Shown here in pieces: positions 13,850 to 21,600 of a stretch of 23,705 nucleotides of DNA. Within the stretch, counting starts at the first letter, position 1. Each line of letters begins with the position of its first letter. Made by a program: the position numbers and the translations under genes. Under the pieces are notes generated by a model, which was given only the letters and a program-made list of their open reading frames with translations, ran no database searches and was not told the origin of the DNA. The DNA lies in NCBI GenBank assembly GCA_002345215.1, contig DDVH01000021.1, positions 42,829 through 66,533 on the forward strand, written 5' to 3'. The stretch is from Anaerolineales bacterium UBA2317. GTDB lineage: Bacteria > Chloroflexota > Anaerolineae > Anaerolineales > Villigracilaceae.

Positions 13850-15547
13850 TTAAAATTCTCCGCTTTGATTGAGACGAATTTTTTCAATTAATAAAATTGA
13901 AGTTGTTGTAAGAATCATTAAGAGTGTTGCCATTGCCATAGCTTGACCATAATTGAGCCCGCCGGGCTGAGATAAAAATCTTTGAATGGCAATTGGAATG
14001 GTTGGATATTCGGGACGATTGATTAACAAGGTTGCGCCGAACTCGCCAAGTGAAATTGTGAATGCAAATGTTGCGGCAGTAAGTGTGGCGCGTGAAAGAA
14101 TTAGAAAATCAATCGTTCGCCAAACTTTGAATGGTGATGCACCAAGTGTGGATGCGGCTTGACGAAGTTTATCGGGAATGGATTTGATGGCAGGTTGTAA
14201 TGTGCGAATGACAAATGGTAAGGCGATGAGTGTATGCGCGATTGGAACGAATAATGGTGATGAAATTAATCTTCCGAATGAAAGTATAAAACCTAAACCA
14301 AGCATTACTGCGGATGAACCAAGTGGAAGTAAAAGTAAAGGGTCTAAAAATTTATCGAGTTGTGTTGGTTTTGCAAGTGCAATTGCAACGGGATAGCCTA
14401 ATGCCAATGAAAATAAAACAGTCATGCCCGCATAACTTAATGAATTAATCGCCGCTTGAAATGGTGGAACATAAAACAAGGAATTTCTGCGATTGATAAA
14501 AAGTTCTTGATAATAATCAGTTGTGAAACCATACTGAATTTCGTCACGTTGTCCGCGGTCTGCTTCAAGGCGAGTGAGTGAGCGAATTGGAAGAGAAATA
14601 AGTGGAAGAATGAAGAAGGCAGAAAGCAGAAAGCAGAGAGTTGTAACAAAAATTTTTTGTTTAAATGTTTTTGGTTTTTGTGTTTGTGAAAATTGCGGAT
14701 TGGTTTGTGTATTGACTTGATTAATTGTTCTTGTATATAAAATTGAAAATATCAATGTGAAAAATAATTGAATGATGGCAAGCATTGCCGCGAGGTTTAG
14801 GTTTGGCAATTGCAATGCGCGGATGTAAATTTCTACTTCGAGTGTAGCAAAGTTCGAACCGCCGAGTAAAAGAATCACGCCAAAACTTGTGAAGTTGAAC
14901 ATAAACACAAGCAAAGCGGATGCAAGCAATGCAGGTCGCAATAATGGAAATGTCACATATCGCCATGTGCTGAATGAGTCTGCGCCGAGAACGCGAGCTG
15001 AATTTTCAAGCCGAGAATCAAGTTGTGAAAGTGCATTGCCTACAATGCGAATAACGATGGTTGTGTTGTAAAAAACGTGGGCGATTAAGATTGCAGTAAG
15101 AGTGCCAGTGAATTGGTAATTGGTAATTGGTAATTGTGGAAAGAAGAAAGAAGAAAGAAGTGGAATTAATCCGCGTGAGCCAAGCAGGGAGTTAAATGCG
15201 GCGGCGACAACAACAGTTGGTAACATGAATGGAACGGCTGTGATGGCACGCAGAAATGATTTTCCACAAAAGTCATATTTTGAAAACAATATTGCAGATG
15301 GAATACCCAGAATAAAAGTTAATATGGTTGAAAGAGTTGCTTGGTAAAAAGTGAAGAGTAACGAGTTACGAGTAATGAGTAAGTTATTTTCGTTTGTGAG
15401 AGTTGAGAAATCAAAGGTTAGTGAAAAGATTTTAGTTAATGGGTAGAAGAAAAAGGAAAGAAGAAAGAGGAAAGCAGGTAGCCACAGGAATAAGCGAATA
15501 TTCACTGGAATATTTTTAGCGTCTAAAGTTACCTGCTTATTCATCAT
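13850..15547 (-). CDS. thiP: Thiamine ABC transporter permease ThiP (fused two-domain)
   Basis: Inner-membrane channel, 565 residues and about 12 helices, with two binding-protein-dependent permease modules in one chain as in E. coli ThiP (536). Both halves carry an ATPase-coupling EAA loop: ENSARVLGADSFSTWRY near 181-197 and RQAASTLGASPFKVWRT near 462-478. The gene starts 2 nt after the thiB stop; GAGGTGA inside thiB is the ribosome site. Four intragenic heptamer arrays (at 14605, 15111, 15351 and 15446) encode membrane segments and the linker around residues 25-65, 130-146 and 303-315. Confidence 0.9.
   Translation of the reverse strand: MMNKQVTLDAKNIPVNIRLFLWLPAFLFLLSFFFYPLTKIFSLTFDFSTLTNENNLLITRNSLLFTFYQATLSTILTFILGIPSAILFSKYDFCGKSFLRAITAVPFMLPTVVVAAAFNSLLGSRGLIPLLSSFFFPQLPITNYQFTGTLTAILIAHVFYNTTIVIRIVGNALSQLDSRLENSARVLGADSFSTWRYVTFPLLRPALLASALLVFMFNFTSFGVILLLGGSNFATLEVEIYIRALQLPNLNLAAMLAIIQLFFTLIFSILYTRTINQVNTQTNPQFSQTQKPKTFKQKIFVTTLCFLLSAFFILPLISLPIRSLTRLEADRGQRDEIQYGFTTDYYQELFINRRNSLFYVPPFQAAINSLSYAGMTVLFSLALGYPVAIALAKPTQLDKFLDPLLLLPLGSSAVMLGLGFILSFGRLISSPLFVPIAHTLIALPFVIRTLQPAIKSIPDKLRQAASTLGASPFKVWRTIDFLILSRATLTAATFAFTISLGEFGATLLINRPEYPTIPIAIQRFLSQPGGLNYGQAMAMATLLMILTTTSILLIEKIRLNQSGEF
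14605..14639 (-). repeat. Intragenic heptamer array in thiP (GCAGAAA type)
   Basis: Five consecutive 7-nt units on the plus strand: two GAAGAA-type, two exact GCAGAAA and one GCAGAGA. They encode TLCFLLSAFFILP, the first membrane helix of the second permease half. Confidence 0.85.
15111..15159 (-). repeat. Intragenic heptamer array in thiP (AATTGGT then GAAAGAA)
   Basis: Seven contiguous units in a single register: three exact AATTGGT, one variant AATTGTG, then three exact GAAAGAA. The coding strand gives SSFFFPQLPITNYQFTG in a loop of the first permease half. Two unrelated unit types in the same register suggest serial template slippage or replacement rather than a single expansion. Confidence 0.95.
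15351..15378 (-). repeat. Intragenic heptamer array in thiP (GTAACGA type)
   Basis: Four units starting GTGAAGA, then GTAACGA, GTTACGA and GTAATGA, with a partial fifth. They encode LLITRNSLLFTFYQ at the start of the first permease domain. Confidence 0.88.
15446..15473 (-). repeat. Intragenic heptamer array in thiP (GAGGAAA type)
   Basis: Four purine-only units with the pattern RRRGAAA on the plus strand. They encode AFLFLLSFFFYPL, the first membrane helix of ThiP. Confidence 0.75.
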
Positions 15548-15549
15548 TT

Positions 15550-16590
15550 TTATTTCATCACCTCAATCCATGCCTCAATCCACGCGTCACGATTCGCGGC
15601 GATTTCATCATAAGGCAAAGTGGATGGGTCTTCTACAACTTGCGCATGTTGAATAAATAATTCAGGCAATTGAGCATTTTGATTGACAGGATACACAAAC
15701 ATATTCAAGGGCATATCTTCTTGAAAAGTTTTGCTTAACATAAAGTCTACAAATTTTTCGGCGACATCTCGATTGCTTCCATTTTTGAGAATTCCAACAA
15801 ATTCAATTTGGCGAAAGCACATTCCATCAGCCACAAGCGCGGCGGTTGGAGATTCAGTGATTGGTTCGGATGCGTACAACACTTCCACGGGCGGGCTTGA
15901 AGCATAAGAAACCACCATCGGTTGTGCACCTTGTCCAGAAGAAGCGGAGAAGTTGGTGTAATAAGCCGTTTCCCAACCATCAACTACAACAACTTCATTC
16001 TCTTTCAAGCGTTGCCAATACTCTAAAAAGTCATCGCCAAAGTATGCGCGTGTAGCAAGCATAAATGCCAATCCAGTAGATGATGTGGCAGGGCTTTGCA
16101 CCACCAATAAGTTTTTATATTCTGGATTGATCAAATCTTCAAAAGATTGTGGCAAAGCCAAATTATTTTCCGCGAAATATTTTTTATCATAGTTAATGCA
16201 CACATCACCATAGTCTACTGGTAAGGCACGATAAGTTTCATCTACAATAAATTCAGATGCAATCTCATTTAATACAGGTGATTGATATGCGTCAAAAATG
16301 TCCGCTTCTAAAGCGCGAGATAAAAATGTATTATCTACGCCAAATAAAATATCTGCAAGTGGCGCATCTTTTGCAAGAATAGCTTTGTTGAGCATAGAGC
16401 CTGCGTCACCGCTTTGTAAGAACACAACATCAATATTATTTTCGGTTTCAAATTGTGTAATCACATCTTCTGAGATTGCGAATGAGTCGTGAGTCATTAC
16501 GGTGAGAGTAGTTGGTTGTAGTGCGCATGAGGAAAGAAAAAAGAGGAAAGAAGTTATTAGAAAGTAGAAAGTGGAAAGTGGTTTTTGCAT
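15550..16590 (-). CDS. thiB: Thiamine-binding lipoprotein ThiB/TbpA
   Basis: Extracytoplasmic solute-binding protein that delivers thiamine or its phosphates to ThiPQ. It has the ThiB landmarks: MTHDSFA near the mature N-terminus, ILFGVDN, PVDYGDVCINYDK, a P-x-TSSTGLAF block, GWETAYYTNF and VSYASSPP. The signal peptide ends in lipobox LSSC (Cys22), so the protein is lipid-anchored, as expected outside classical Gram-negatives. The frame is open further upstream to 16662, but that part reads through a palindromic repeat. ATG 16590 is chosen because GGAG lies 7 nt upstream and a normal signal peptide follows; the result is 346 residues. The signal peptide is built from a heptamer array. Confidence 0.92.
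   Translation of the reverse strand: MQKPLSTFYFLITSFLFFLSSCALQPTTLTVMTHDSFAISEDVITQFETENNIDVVFLQSGDAGSMLNKAILAKDAPLADILFGVDNTFLSRALEADIFDAYQSPVLNEIASEFIVDETYRALPVDYGDVCINYDKKYFAENNLALPQSFEDLINPEYKNLLVVQSPATSSTGLAFMLATRAYFGDDFLEYWQRLKENEVVVVDGWETAYYTNFSASSGQGAQPMVVSYASSPPVEVLYASEPITESPTAALVADGMCFRQIEFVGILKNGSNRDVAEKFVDFMLSKTFQEDMPLNMFVYPVNQNAQLPELFIQHAQVVEDPSTLPYDEIAANRDAWIEAWIEVMK
16529..16577 (-). repeat. Intragenic heptamer array encoding the ThiB signal peptide
   Basis: Seven consecutive units on the plus strand, mostly of the pattern NNRGAAA (GAGGAAA twice, GTAGAAA, GTGGAAA, TTAGAAA and two variants). On the coding strand they give the hydrophobic core STFYFLITSFLFFLSS of the signal peptide. 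A gain or loss of one unit would frameshift before the mature protein. Confidence 0.88.
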
Positions 16591-16612
16591 TAAGATTCTC
16601 CAGTTAATATGT

Positions 16613-16643
16613 GGTCTCGATACGCGCTTCGCGCTACTCGACC
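16613..16643. repeat. 31-nt palindromic repeat (REP-like), second copy
   Basis: Imperfect palindrome GGTCTCGATACGCG...CTACTCGACC between thiN and thiB. It matches the reverse complement of the palindrome at 3546-3576 over its full length apart from the loop-proximal bases. The thiN stop codon TAG (16634-16636) and its last residues (SVVE) lie in the repeat. Similar sequences are common in actinobacterial and Chloroflexota chromosomes. It may also act as an intercistronic mRNA hairpin. Confidence 0.85.
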
Positions 16644-17272
16644 ACCGAGATATTATGAACAACTAGCAATAAACCTTTTGTGATTGAGATTTTGGCAACA
16701 TCAGAAATCATTTCGTTGCTGATGCCGCGTGTTTTATCAAAAAATAAAATTTCGTTATTTAATTTCCATTTTAGATTTTCAGTGAAGACTCCTTCGACAT
16801 TCCCTCCCCATGGGATTAATGAAACAATGTCTCCACTTCTTCCATACACTTCAACTTGGTCATTGCATAGGAAAATTTCTTCTAGCCCATCATTGAGTTT
16901 CAGGTTGAAGGTTGAAGATTGAAAGTTTGTAAGTAATGAAATGTTGGCAAGTGTGTGATCCATCCTTCCGCCCAATGCGGCGACGATAATAATTTCATCA
17001 GGTTTCAAGGTGATGGCATGATTAATGGCAAGTTCAAGGTCAGTCTCGTTCTTGTCTTTTGGAAATACAATCACTTCACCATTGAACGTAGAAAGTGAGA
17101 AGTTTTTTGGCAATGAATCCATATCACCAATGATGAGGTTTGGAATCAGGTTCAACGTCAGAGCATGACGCGTGCCTCCATCAGCACAGATGATGAAATC
17201 ATCAGGTTGAATCAAAGCGCGAGCTTTATCAGGGTTTGGCAATTCGCCGTTAGCGAAGATGATGATACGCAT
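16634..17272 (-). CDS. thiN: Thiamine pyrophosphokinase
   Basis: Transfers pyrophosphate from ATP to thiamine to make TPP in one step; cytoplasmic, 212 residues. The family motifs are in order: FANGELP at the N-terminus, ADGGTRHA (30-37), IIGDMDS (48-53, metal-binding acidic pair), KDKNETDLE (72-80) and GGRMDHTLAN (101-110). The longest frame begins at ATG 17287, but that codon is inside the terminator hairpin; ATG 17272 gives the usual N-terminus. A GGAGGA lies 14 nt upstream of it, within the hairpin's 3' arm, which is a long spacing. First gene after the TPP riboswitch. The C-terminal SVVE and the stop come from a palindromic repeat. Confidence 0.92.
   Translation of the reverse strand: MRIIIFANGELPNPDKARALIQPDDFIICADGGTRHALTLNLIPNLIIGDMDSLPKNFSLSTFNGEVIVFPKDKNETDLELAINHAITLKPDEIIIVAALGGRMDHTLANISLLTNFQSSTFNLKLNDGLEEIFLCNDQVEVYGRSGDIVSLIPWGGNVEGVFTENLKWKLNNEILFFDKTRGISNEMISDVAKISITKGLLLVVHNISVVE
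16903..16923 (-). repeat. Short intragenic heptamer array in thiN (GGTTGAA type)
   Basis: Two exact GGTTGAA units followed by GATTGAA. They encode QSSTFNLK between the two thiamine pyrophosphokinase subdomains. Confidence 0.7.
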
Positions 17273-17278
17273 TAGAAA

Positions 17279-17307
17279 ATAAAACATCCTCCACAGCGGA
17301 GGATGTT
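17279..17307 (-). terminator. Riboswitch expression platform: intrinsic terminator
   Basis: 10-bp stem AACATCCTCC / GGAGGATGTT with a GCTGT loop, followed by TTTTATTTT on the minus strand. It lies between the aptamer and thiN. The GGAGGA in the 3' arm is also the only candidate ribosome site for thiN, so the hairpin could block translation as well as transcription. Confidence 0.88.
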
Positions 17308-17319
17308 GGTTGAAATATA

Positions 17320-17410
17320 AAAATCCCTCCGCTGGTATGAACCAGATCAGGTTATGCGGGTCGAGCGTTGCACGCTCCTCTCAGCCTGTAGGGCAGGCTC
17401 CCCGTTCAGT
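17320..17410 (-). promoter_or_regulatory. TPP riboswitch (THI element)
   Basis: The minus strand has the conserved order of the THI box: CGGGGAGCC, a GCCTG/CAGGC hairpin, GGCTGAGAGGAG, an extra GAGCG/CGCTC hairpin, GACCCG, AACCTGATCTGGTTC and ACCAGCGGAGGGA. The 3' strand of the P4-P5 region, CAGCGGAGG (17326-17334), is exactly complementary over 9 bases to CCTCCGCTG (17294-17302) in the terminator's 5' arm and loop. Without TPP this pairing should form an antiterminator; with TPP bound the segment is held in the aptamer and the terminator forms. It controls thiN-thiB-thiP-thiQ-DUF402. Confidence 0.96.
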
Positions 17411-17419
17411 TGTGTTGTG

Positions 17420-17448
17420 AGTATATGACTATGAATATAAAAAGTCAA
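17420..17448 (-). promoter_or_regulatory. Sigma-70-type promoter of thiamine operon
   Basis: The minus strand reads TTGACT (17443-17448), exactly 17 nt, then TATACT (17420-17425). Transcription should start near 17413, just before the riboswitch. The -35 box begins a few bases after the T-run of the previous operon's terminator. Confidence 0.88.
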
Positions 17449-17450
17449 GA

Positions 17451-17478
17451 AAAAACACTTCGCCGAGACGGCGAAGTG
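17451..17478 (-). terminator. Intrinsic terminator of kinase/receiver/hydrolase operon
   Basis: Perfect stem CACTTCGCCG / CGGCGAAGTG with a short TCT loop, followed by TTTTTT on the minus strand, 9 nt after the alpha/beta hydrolase stop codon. Confidence 0.93.
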
Positions 17479-17486
17479 AGCAATTT

Positions 17487-18275
17487 TTATCTAACTCTTC
17501 GTTTCCATTCTTCTTTCAATTGCAATTCACGCGGACTGATGCCTGAATCTAGTGCCAGAAAATCTGTCAGCAGGCGGTTGAATTGTGGCGGATTATCGAG
17601 CATGGGGAAGTGTCCCAAACCATCTAAGTTGATTTGATGCATGTGTTGTGGCAAGGTATCTGCTTTTTCTTGCGAAGGCACAGTAAGTGCTGGCGTATTT
17701 GAACCATACACAAACAAACATGGCACACCCAAGTTACGAACGTTGGGGAACAAATTGTCGGCTTGTAAACTGTCTATCGAAGCAGTAACAGCTTTGGGGT
17801 CAACTTTTGAAGCGTCTGAAAGGGCAGATGTCGCTTCTGGTGTTTTGGATGATAGCCAATCAATCAACTCATTCATGGTGGCAGTTTTCATGCGCGCGTT
17901 TAGCGCATCATATTCTACGGGACAGTTGATTGCCATCATTCGGTCTACACTACCATGCCACTTTTTGAGAAATGCAAAACCGACTAATGCGCCAAGGTCG
18001 TGACCAACGATAGCAACTTTGCCAATTCCCATTTCTTCAAGAAAACGATTGATGAGTTCGGCTTGTTGGTCTAGTGAATATCTTAACGGGTCGCGTGTGG
18101 AATCGCCGAAGCCGAATAAATCAATAGCATAAGCGCGGAAAGATGTGGATGCGACTTGCATGGCGTTAATCCAATATCGCCATGAGCCGACCCAACCGTG
18201 CAAGAAGATAATAGGTCTCCCCCGACCTAATGCTTCATAATGCACCATCGAACCGTCAAGAATGATTGCGCTCAT
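17487..18275 (-). CDS. Alpha/beta hydrolase with Asp nucleophile
   Basis: 262-residue alpha/beta-hydrolase fold enzyme. The oxyanion strand reads FLHGW (24-28). The nucleophile elbow is GHDLGA with Asp93, not Ser, which places it with epoxide hydrolase and haloalkane dehalogenase-like proteins. The catalytic His is His222 in GLGHFPMLDNP. At the usual acid position after strand 7 the sequence is VYGSNTP, with no Asp in the standard place, so the third member of the triad is either elsewhere or missing. Substrate unknown. It starts 9 nt after the receiver gene and is the last gene of that operon. Confidence 0.85.
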   Translation of the reverse strand: MSAIILDGSMVHYEALGRGRPIIFLHGWVGSWRYWINAMQVASTSFRAYAIDLFGFGDSTRDPLRYSLDQQAELINRFLEEMGIGKVAIVGHDLGALVGFAFLKKWHGSVDRMMAINCPVEYDALNARMKTATMNELIDWLSSKTPEATSALSDASKVDPKAVTASIDSLQADNLFPNVRNLGVPCLFVYGSNTPALTVPSQEKADTLPQHMHQINLDGLGHFPMLDNPPQFNRLLTDFLALDSGISPRELQLKEEWKRRVR

Positions 18276-18284
18276 TAGTTAATT

Positions 18285-18659
18285 TTATTTTCCAAATTTT
18301 CCTAAAATTGCTTTCACACGGTCTACCAATTGGTCTGGTGCGAAAGGTTTGAGTAGATATTCTTCTGCGCCTGCTTCTAAACCGATTTGAATTTCTGCAT
18401 CTTGTCCTTTGGCAGAGAGAAAGACAACCGGAATATCCTTTAGTGAGGCATCTGCTTTCATAGCACGGCAGGCATCGTAGCCTGTCATCTTGGGCATACG
18501 CACATCCATCATGATTAAGTCAGGGATGAGTTCTTTTGCTTTATGCAGGGCTTCTTCACCGTTGTTCGTGGTGGTCACTTCATGACCTGCAAATCGTAAC
18601 GTGAATGCCACAAGTTCACGAATATCTGGTTCATCTTCTGCGATTAAAATTCTTGCCAT
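18285..18659 (-). CDS. Single-domain response regulator (CheY-like)
   Basis: 124-residue receiver with no output domain. The acidic pocket Glu8-Asp9, phosphoacceptor Asp52 in DLIMMDVRMPK, switch Ser82 (VVFLSAK) and Lys104 (LLKPF) are all in place. It begins 3 nt after the sensor kinase stop codon, so the kinase is its probable phosphodonor. With no DNA-binding or enzymatic domain, it must act by protein contact or as a phosphorelay intermediate. Confidence 0.93.
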   Translation of the reverse strand: MARILIAEDEPDIRELVAFTLRFAGHEVTTTNNGEEALHKAKELIPDLIMMDVRMPKMTGYDACRAMKADASLKDIPVVFLSAKGQDAEIQIGLEAGAEEYLLKPFAPDQLVDRVKAILGKFGK

Positions 18660-18662
18660 TGA

Positions 18663-21600
18663 TTATTTATTCTCCATTTTTTCAACGGGTAATGTGAAAG
18701 AGAAGATACTTCCTTCACCGGGGACTCCCGTACTTTGCATCCATAATTTTCCTTTGTGCATTTCAACCAATTGACGCACAATCGGCAAGCCCAAGCCTGT
18801 TCCGGGTGTAGCCAACACTAGAGGATCTTCGCCCCTGTAAAACCGTTCAAAGAGGCGGGCTTGGTCTTCTACTTTTATTCCAATGCCATTGTCTTGTACA
18901 TCCACTTGTAATTCACCATTTTGTTGATGAATATTGACGTGAATGGTTCCATTCTCTGGTGTGTAGTTATAAGCATTGTTGACAAGGTTGCTCAAAATCT
19001 GGCGCACGCGGTCTTTATCTCCAATAACGGGCGGTAAATTTTTAGGTGCATCTACCGAAAGTGCCATCGGTTTATTTTCTGTTTGTGAACGACGCAAGGT
19101 TTCAGTAACAACTTCTTCAGCAATTTCATACAAATTGACAGGGCGTGAATTTAACGTCACACGTCCAGATTCAATACGTGAAATATCCAGCAAATCATTT
19201 ACCAAAACATTAAGGCGTTCAATGTTGTTGCGAACCACAACCAAGAAGTGCATTTGATTTTCATTCAAAGCACCTGCCGCACCCATCGTCAAAATATCAA
19301 CATAACCTTTGATGGCTGTCATTGGTGTTCGCAATTCATGGCTCACAGTAGCCACAAATTCTGACTTCAAACGGTCAACCTCTACCTCACGTGTAATATC
19401 ACGGAAGATAGATACGGTACCTAGAAAATCATTTTGCAAAATTACTGGTGCAAGATGCACTAGGATAATGCGACCGTTTTCAAGTGTTAATTGTTCCGCA
19501 TACATTTCATCTTGTTGATACGAAGACGGGTCTTGCGACCAACGTGCAATCGTTTCCGTCCATGCGCCTGCTAAACCAGCAAAGGAATCCAATGAACCAC
19601 CAAGCAAACGAGCTTCATCTACACCCAAAATTCGCACAGATGATGTGTTTACAAATGTAATGCGATTATCAGGACCCGTTACCAACACACCATCAGCAAC
19701 GGCTTCAAGAATAGCTTGCGAACGGCTTGCTTCCACTTGTTCTTTGCGAAGCATAGAGCCAAGTCTTTCTGCTTGGTCACGAATCAATTCGTACAAGTTT
19801 GCATTGTTAATTGCCACAGAAACTTGCGTGGCAATTGCTTTCACCAAGTTCAACATTTCAGTGTTAAAGAAATTAACTTGACGATGAAATACCATCAATA
19901 CACCAATTGCATCTTCACCAACTAACATTGGAACGACAATCGCACTTCTATGGTCTTGACCAGAAGCATCGCTTCGCACCCAACGGGAATCTTGATACAA
20001 ATCCTCAACCAACACTGCATCCCGATGCTTAACCACCCAGCCTGCCAACCCTTCTCCAATTTTCAAAGTGAAAGAGCGTGCGCTTGGGCTTACACGGTCA
20101 GATAAATATCCGTAACCCGCGCGATAGTGCAATAAATTATCTTCGGGGTTGACGAGCAAAATCGTACCTTGTTCTGCGCCTAAGGTGTCATTTAGCAATG
20201 ACAATGTACGATTCAAGGTTCGGTCTAAATCTAAACTTGAAGAAACTTCGGTCAGAATACGGAGCAACGTATCTGTATTTTGTTTTTCTTGATTTAATTG
20301 TGCCGTGCGTTCTTCTACACGCGCTTCTTGTTCTGAAGCAAGTTTTTGAGTTTCAGCAAACAATTGTCCATTTTGAATAGCCACAATGGCTTGGTTTGCT
20401 AGTGTGCCAAGAATTTGCATATCTTCTTCGGTGTACATATCTGGCAAATAACTTTGAGCAGAAAGCATACCGAGTGTTTTACCGCCCAAACTCATTGGCA
20501 CAGCCACAATAGACTGCACTTCTTTGGCTTCATCACCGAAATGAGCAGAGTCAGAAGAAACTGTAAAAGATACGCTTGAAACTAATTGAGGTTCACCTGT
20601 TTGAATGATTTCACTGCTCATGCCTTTACCAAACGGCACTGGCTCTCCAAAATAACGTTTGCCGCGTTCATATAAATAAACAGGGTTAATTGCATTGTTA
20701 GCTTCATCATGTAAAGTGATGACGAATGTATCCAAGGGCATTAAGCGTTCTGCGGCTTTATGCACAGAATGATAAATTTCTTCAGCATCTAAACTAGCAC
20801 TGACCAATGAACTGGTTTCGTTTAACACAGCAAACCGTTCTGCTGTACGCACTGATGATTGATACAAGCGTGCATTTTCAAGCGCAATAGTGGCTTGATT
20901 TGTAATGGTACGAGCAATTTCTAATTCGTTGACTCCAAAACGAGCGTCACCAACCATTTGCACAAACAGTAAAGCGGTTAATTGTTGGCTGGGTGCAAGC
21001 GGCAGAATTAATAAAGCGGTGGCATGTTCGCCGAACATATCAATCAATGAATGTAAGTCCGGTTCATTTCGCACATCTTCCGTATTGAAGATACCTAACG
21101 ATTCGCGTAAGCGGCTGAAGATAGGTGCATCTGGAAGGACGCGTGGCAGTTTGGCGCGAATCCGAGGCGTGGATATTTTCCAAAGTGCCTGCCCCCGTTC
21201 AAAAGTCACGACAGAGACGCGCTTGGCATTTAATCCTTTGAATAATTCTTCGGCAGTTAAATTCAAAATTTGGTCTGTATCCAAAGAACGAGTTAATGCA
21301 GATGTAAAACGATTGAGGGTGGTGAGGCGTTGTGAACGTTGATCAAGTTCGGTGGCGCGGCTCACGCTATCTTCGTATAAACGTGCATTATCTAACGACA
21401 CAGCCGATTGACTTGCAAACGTCAAACCGACTTGCACTTGTTCGCGTGTGAAATAATTGGCTTGCCATTTTTCTACTGCTAACACGCCGACCATTTCGCC
21501 TTTTGAAACCAATGGAATACCAAGCCAAGATAAACGAGGTGTTTCAACCGGCGGGAAGCGTGGGTCTTCACGCACATCTTTAACCAAAATGGGTTGACCA

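Noticed and set aside
16591..16662. 24 extra N-terminal residues on ThiB in the longest open frame
   Set aside because: They are encoded by the palindromic repeat and lie before a good ribosome site, ATG and lipoprotein signal peptide.
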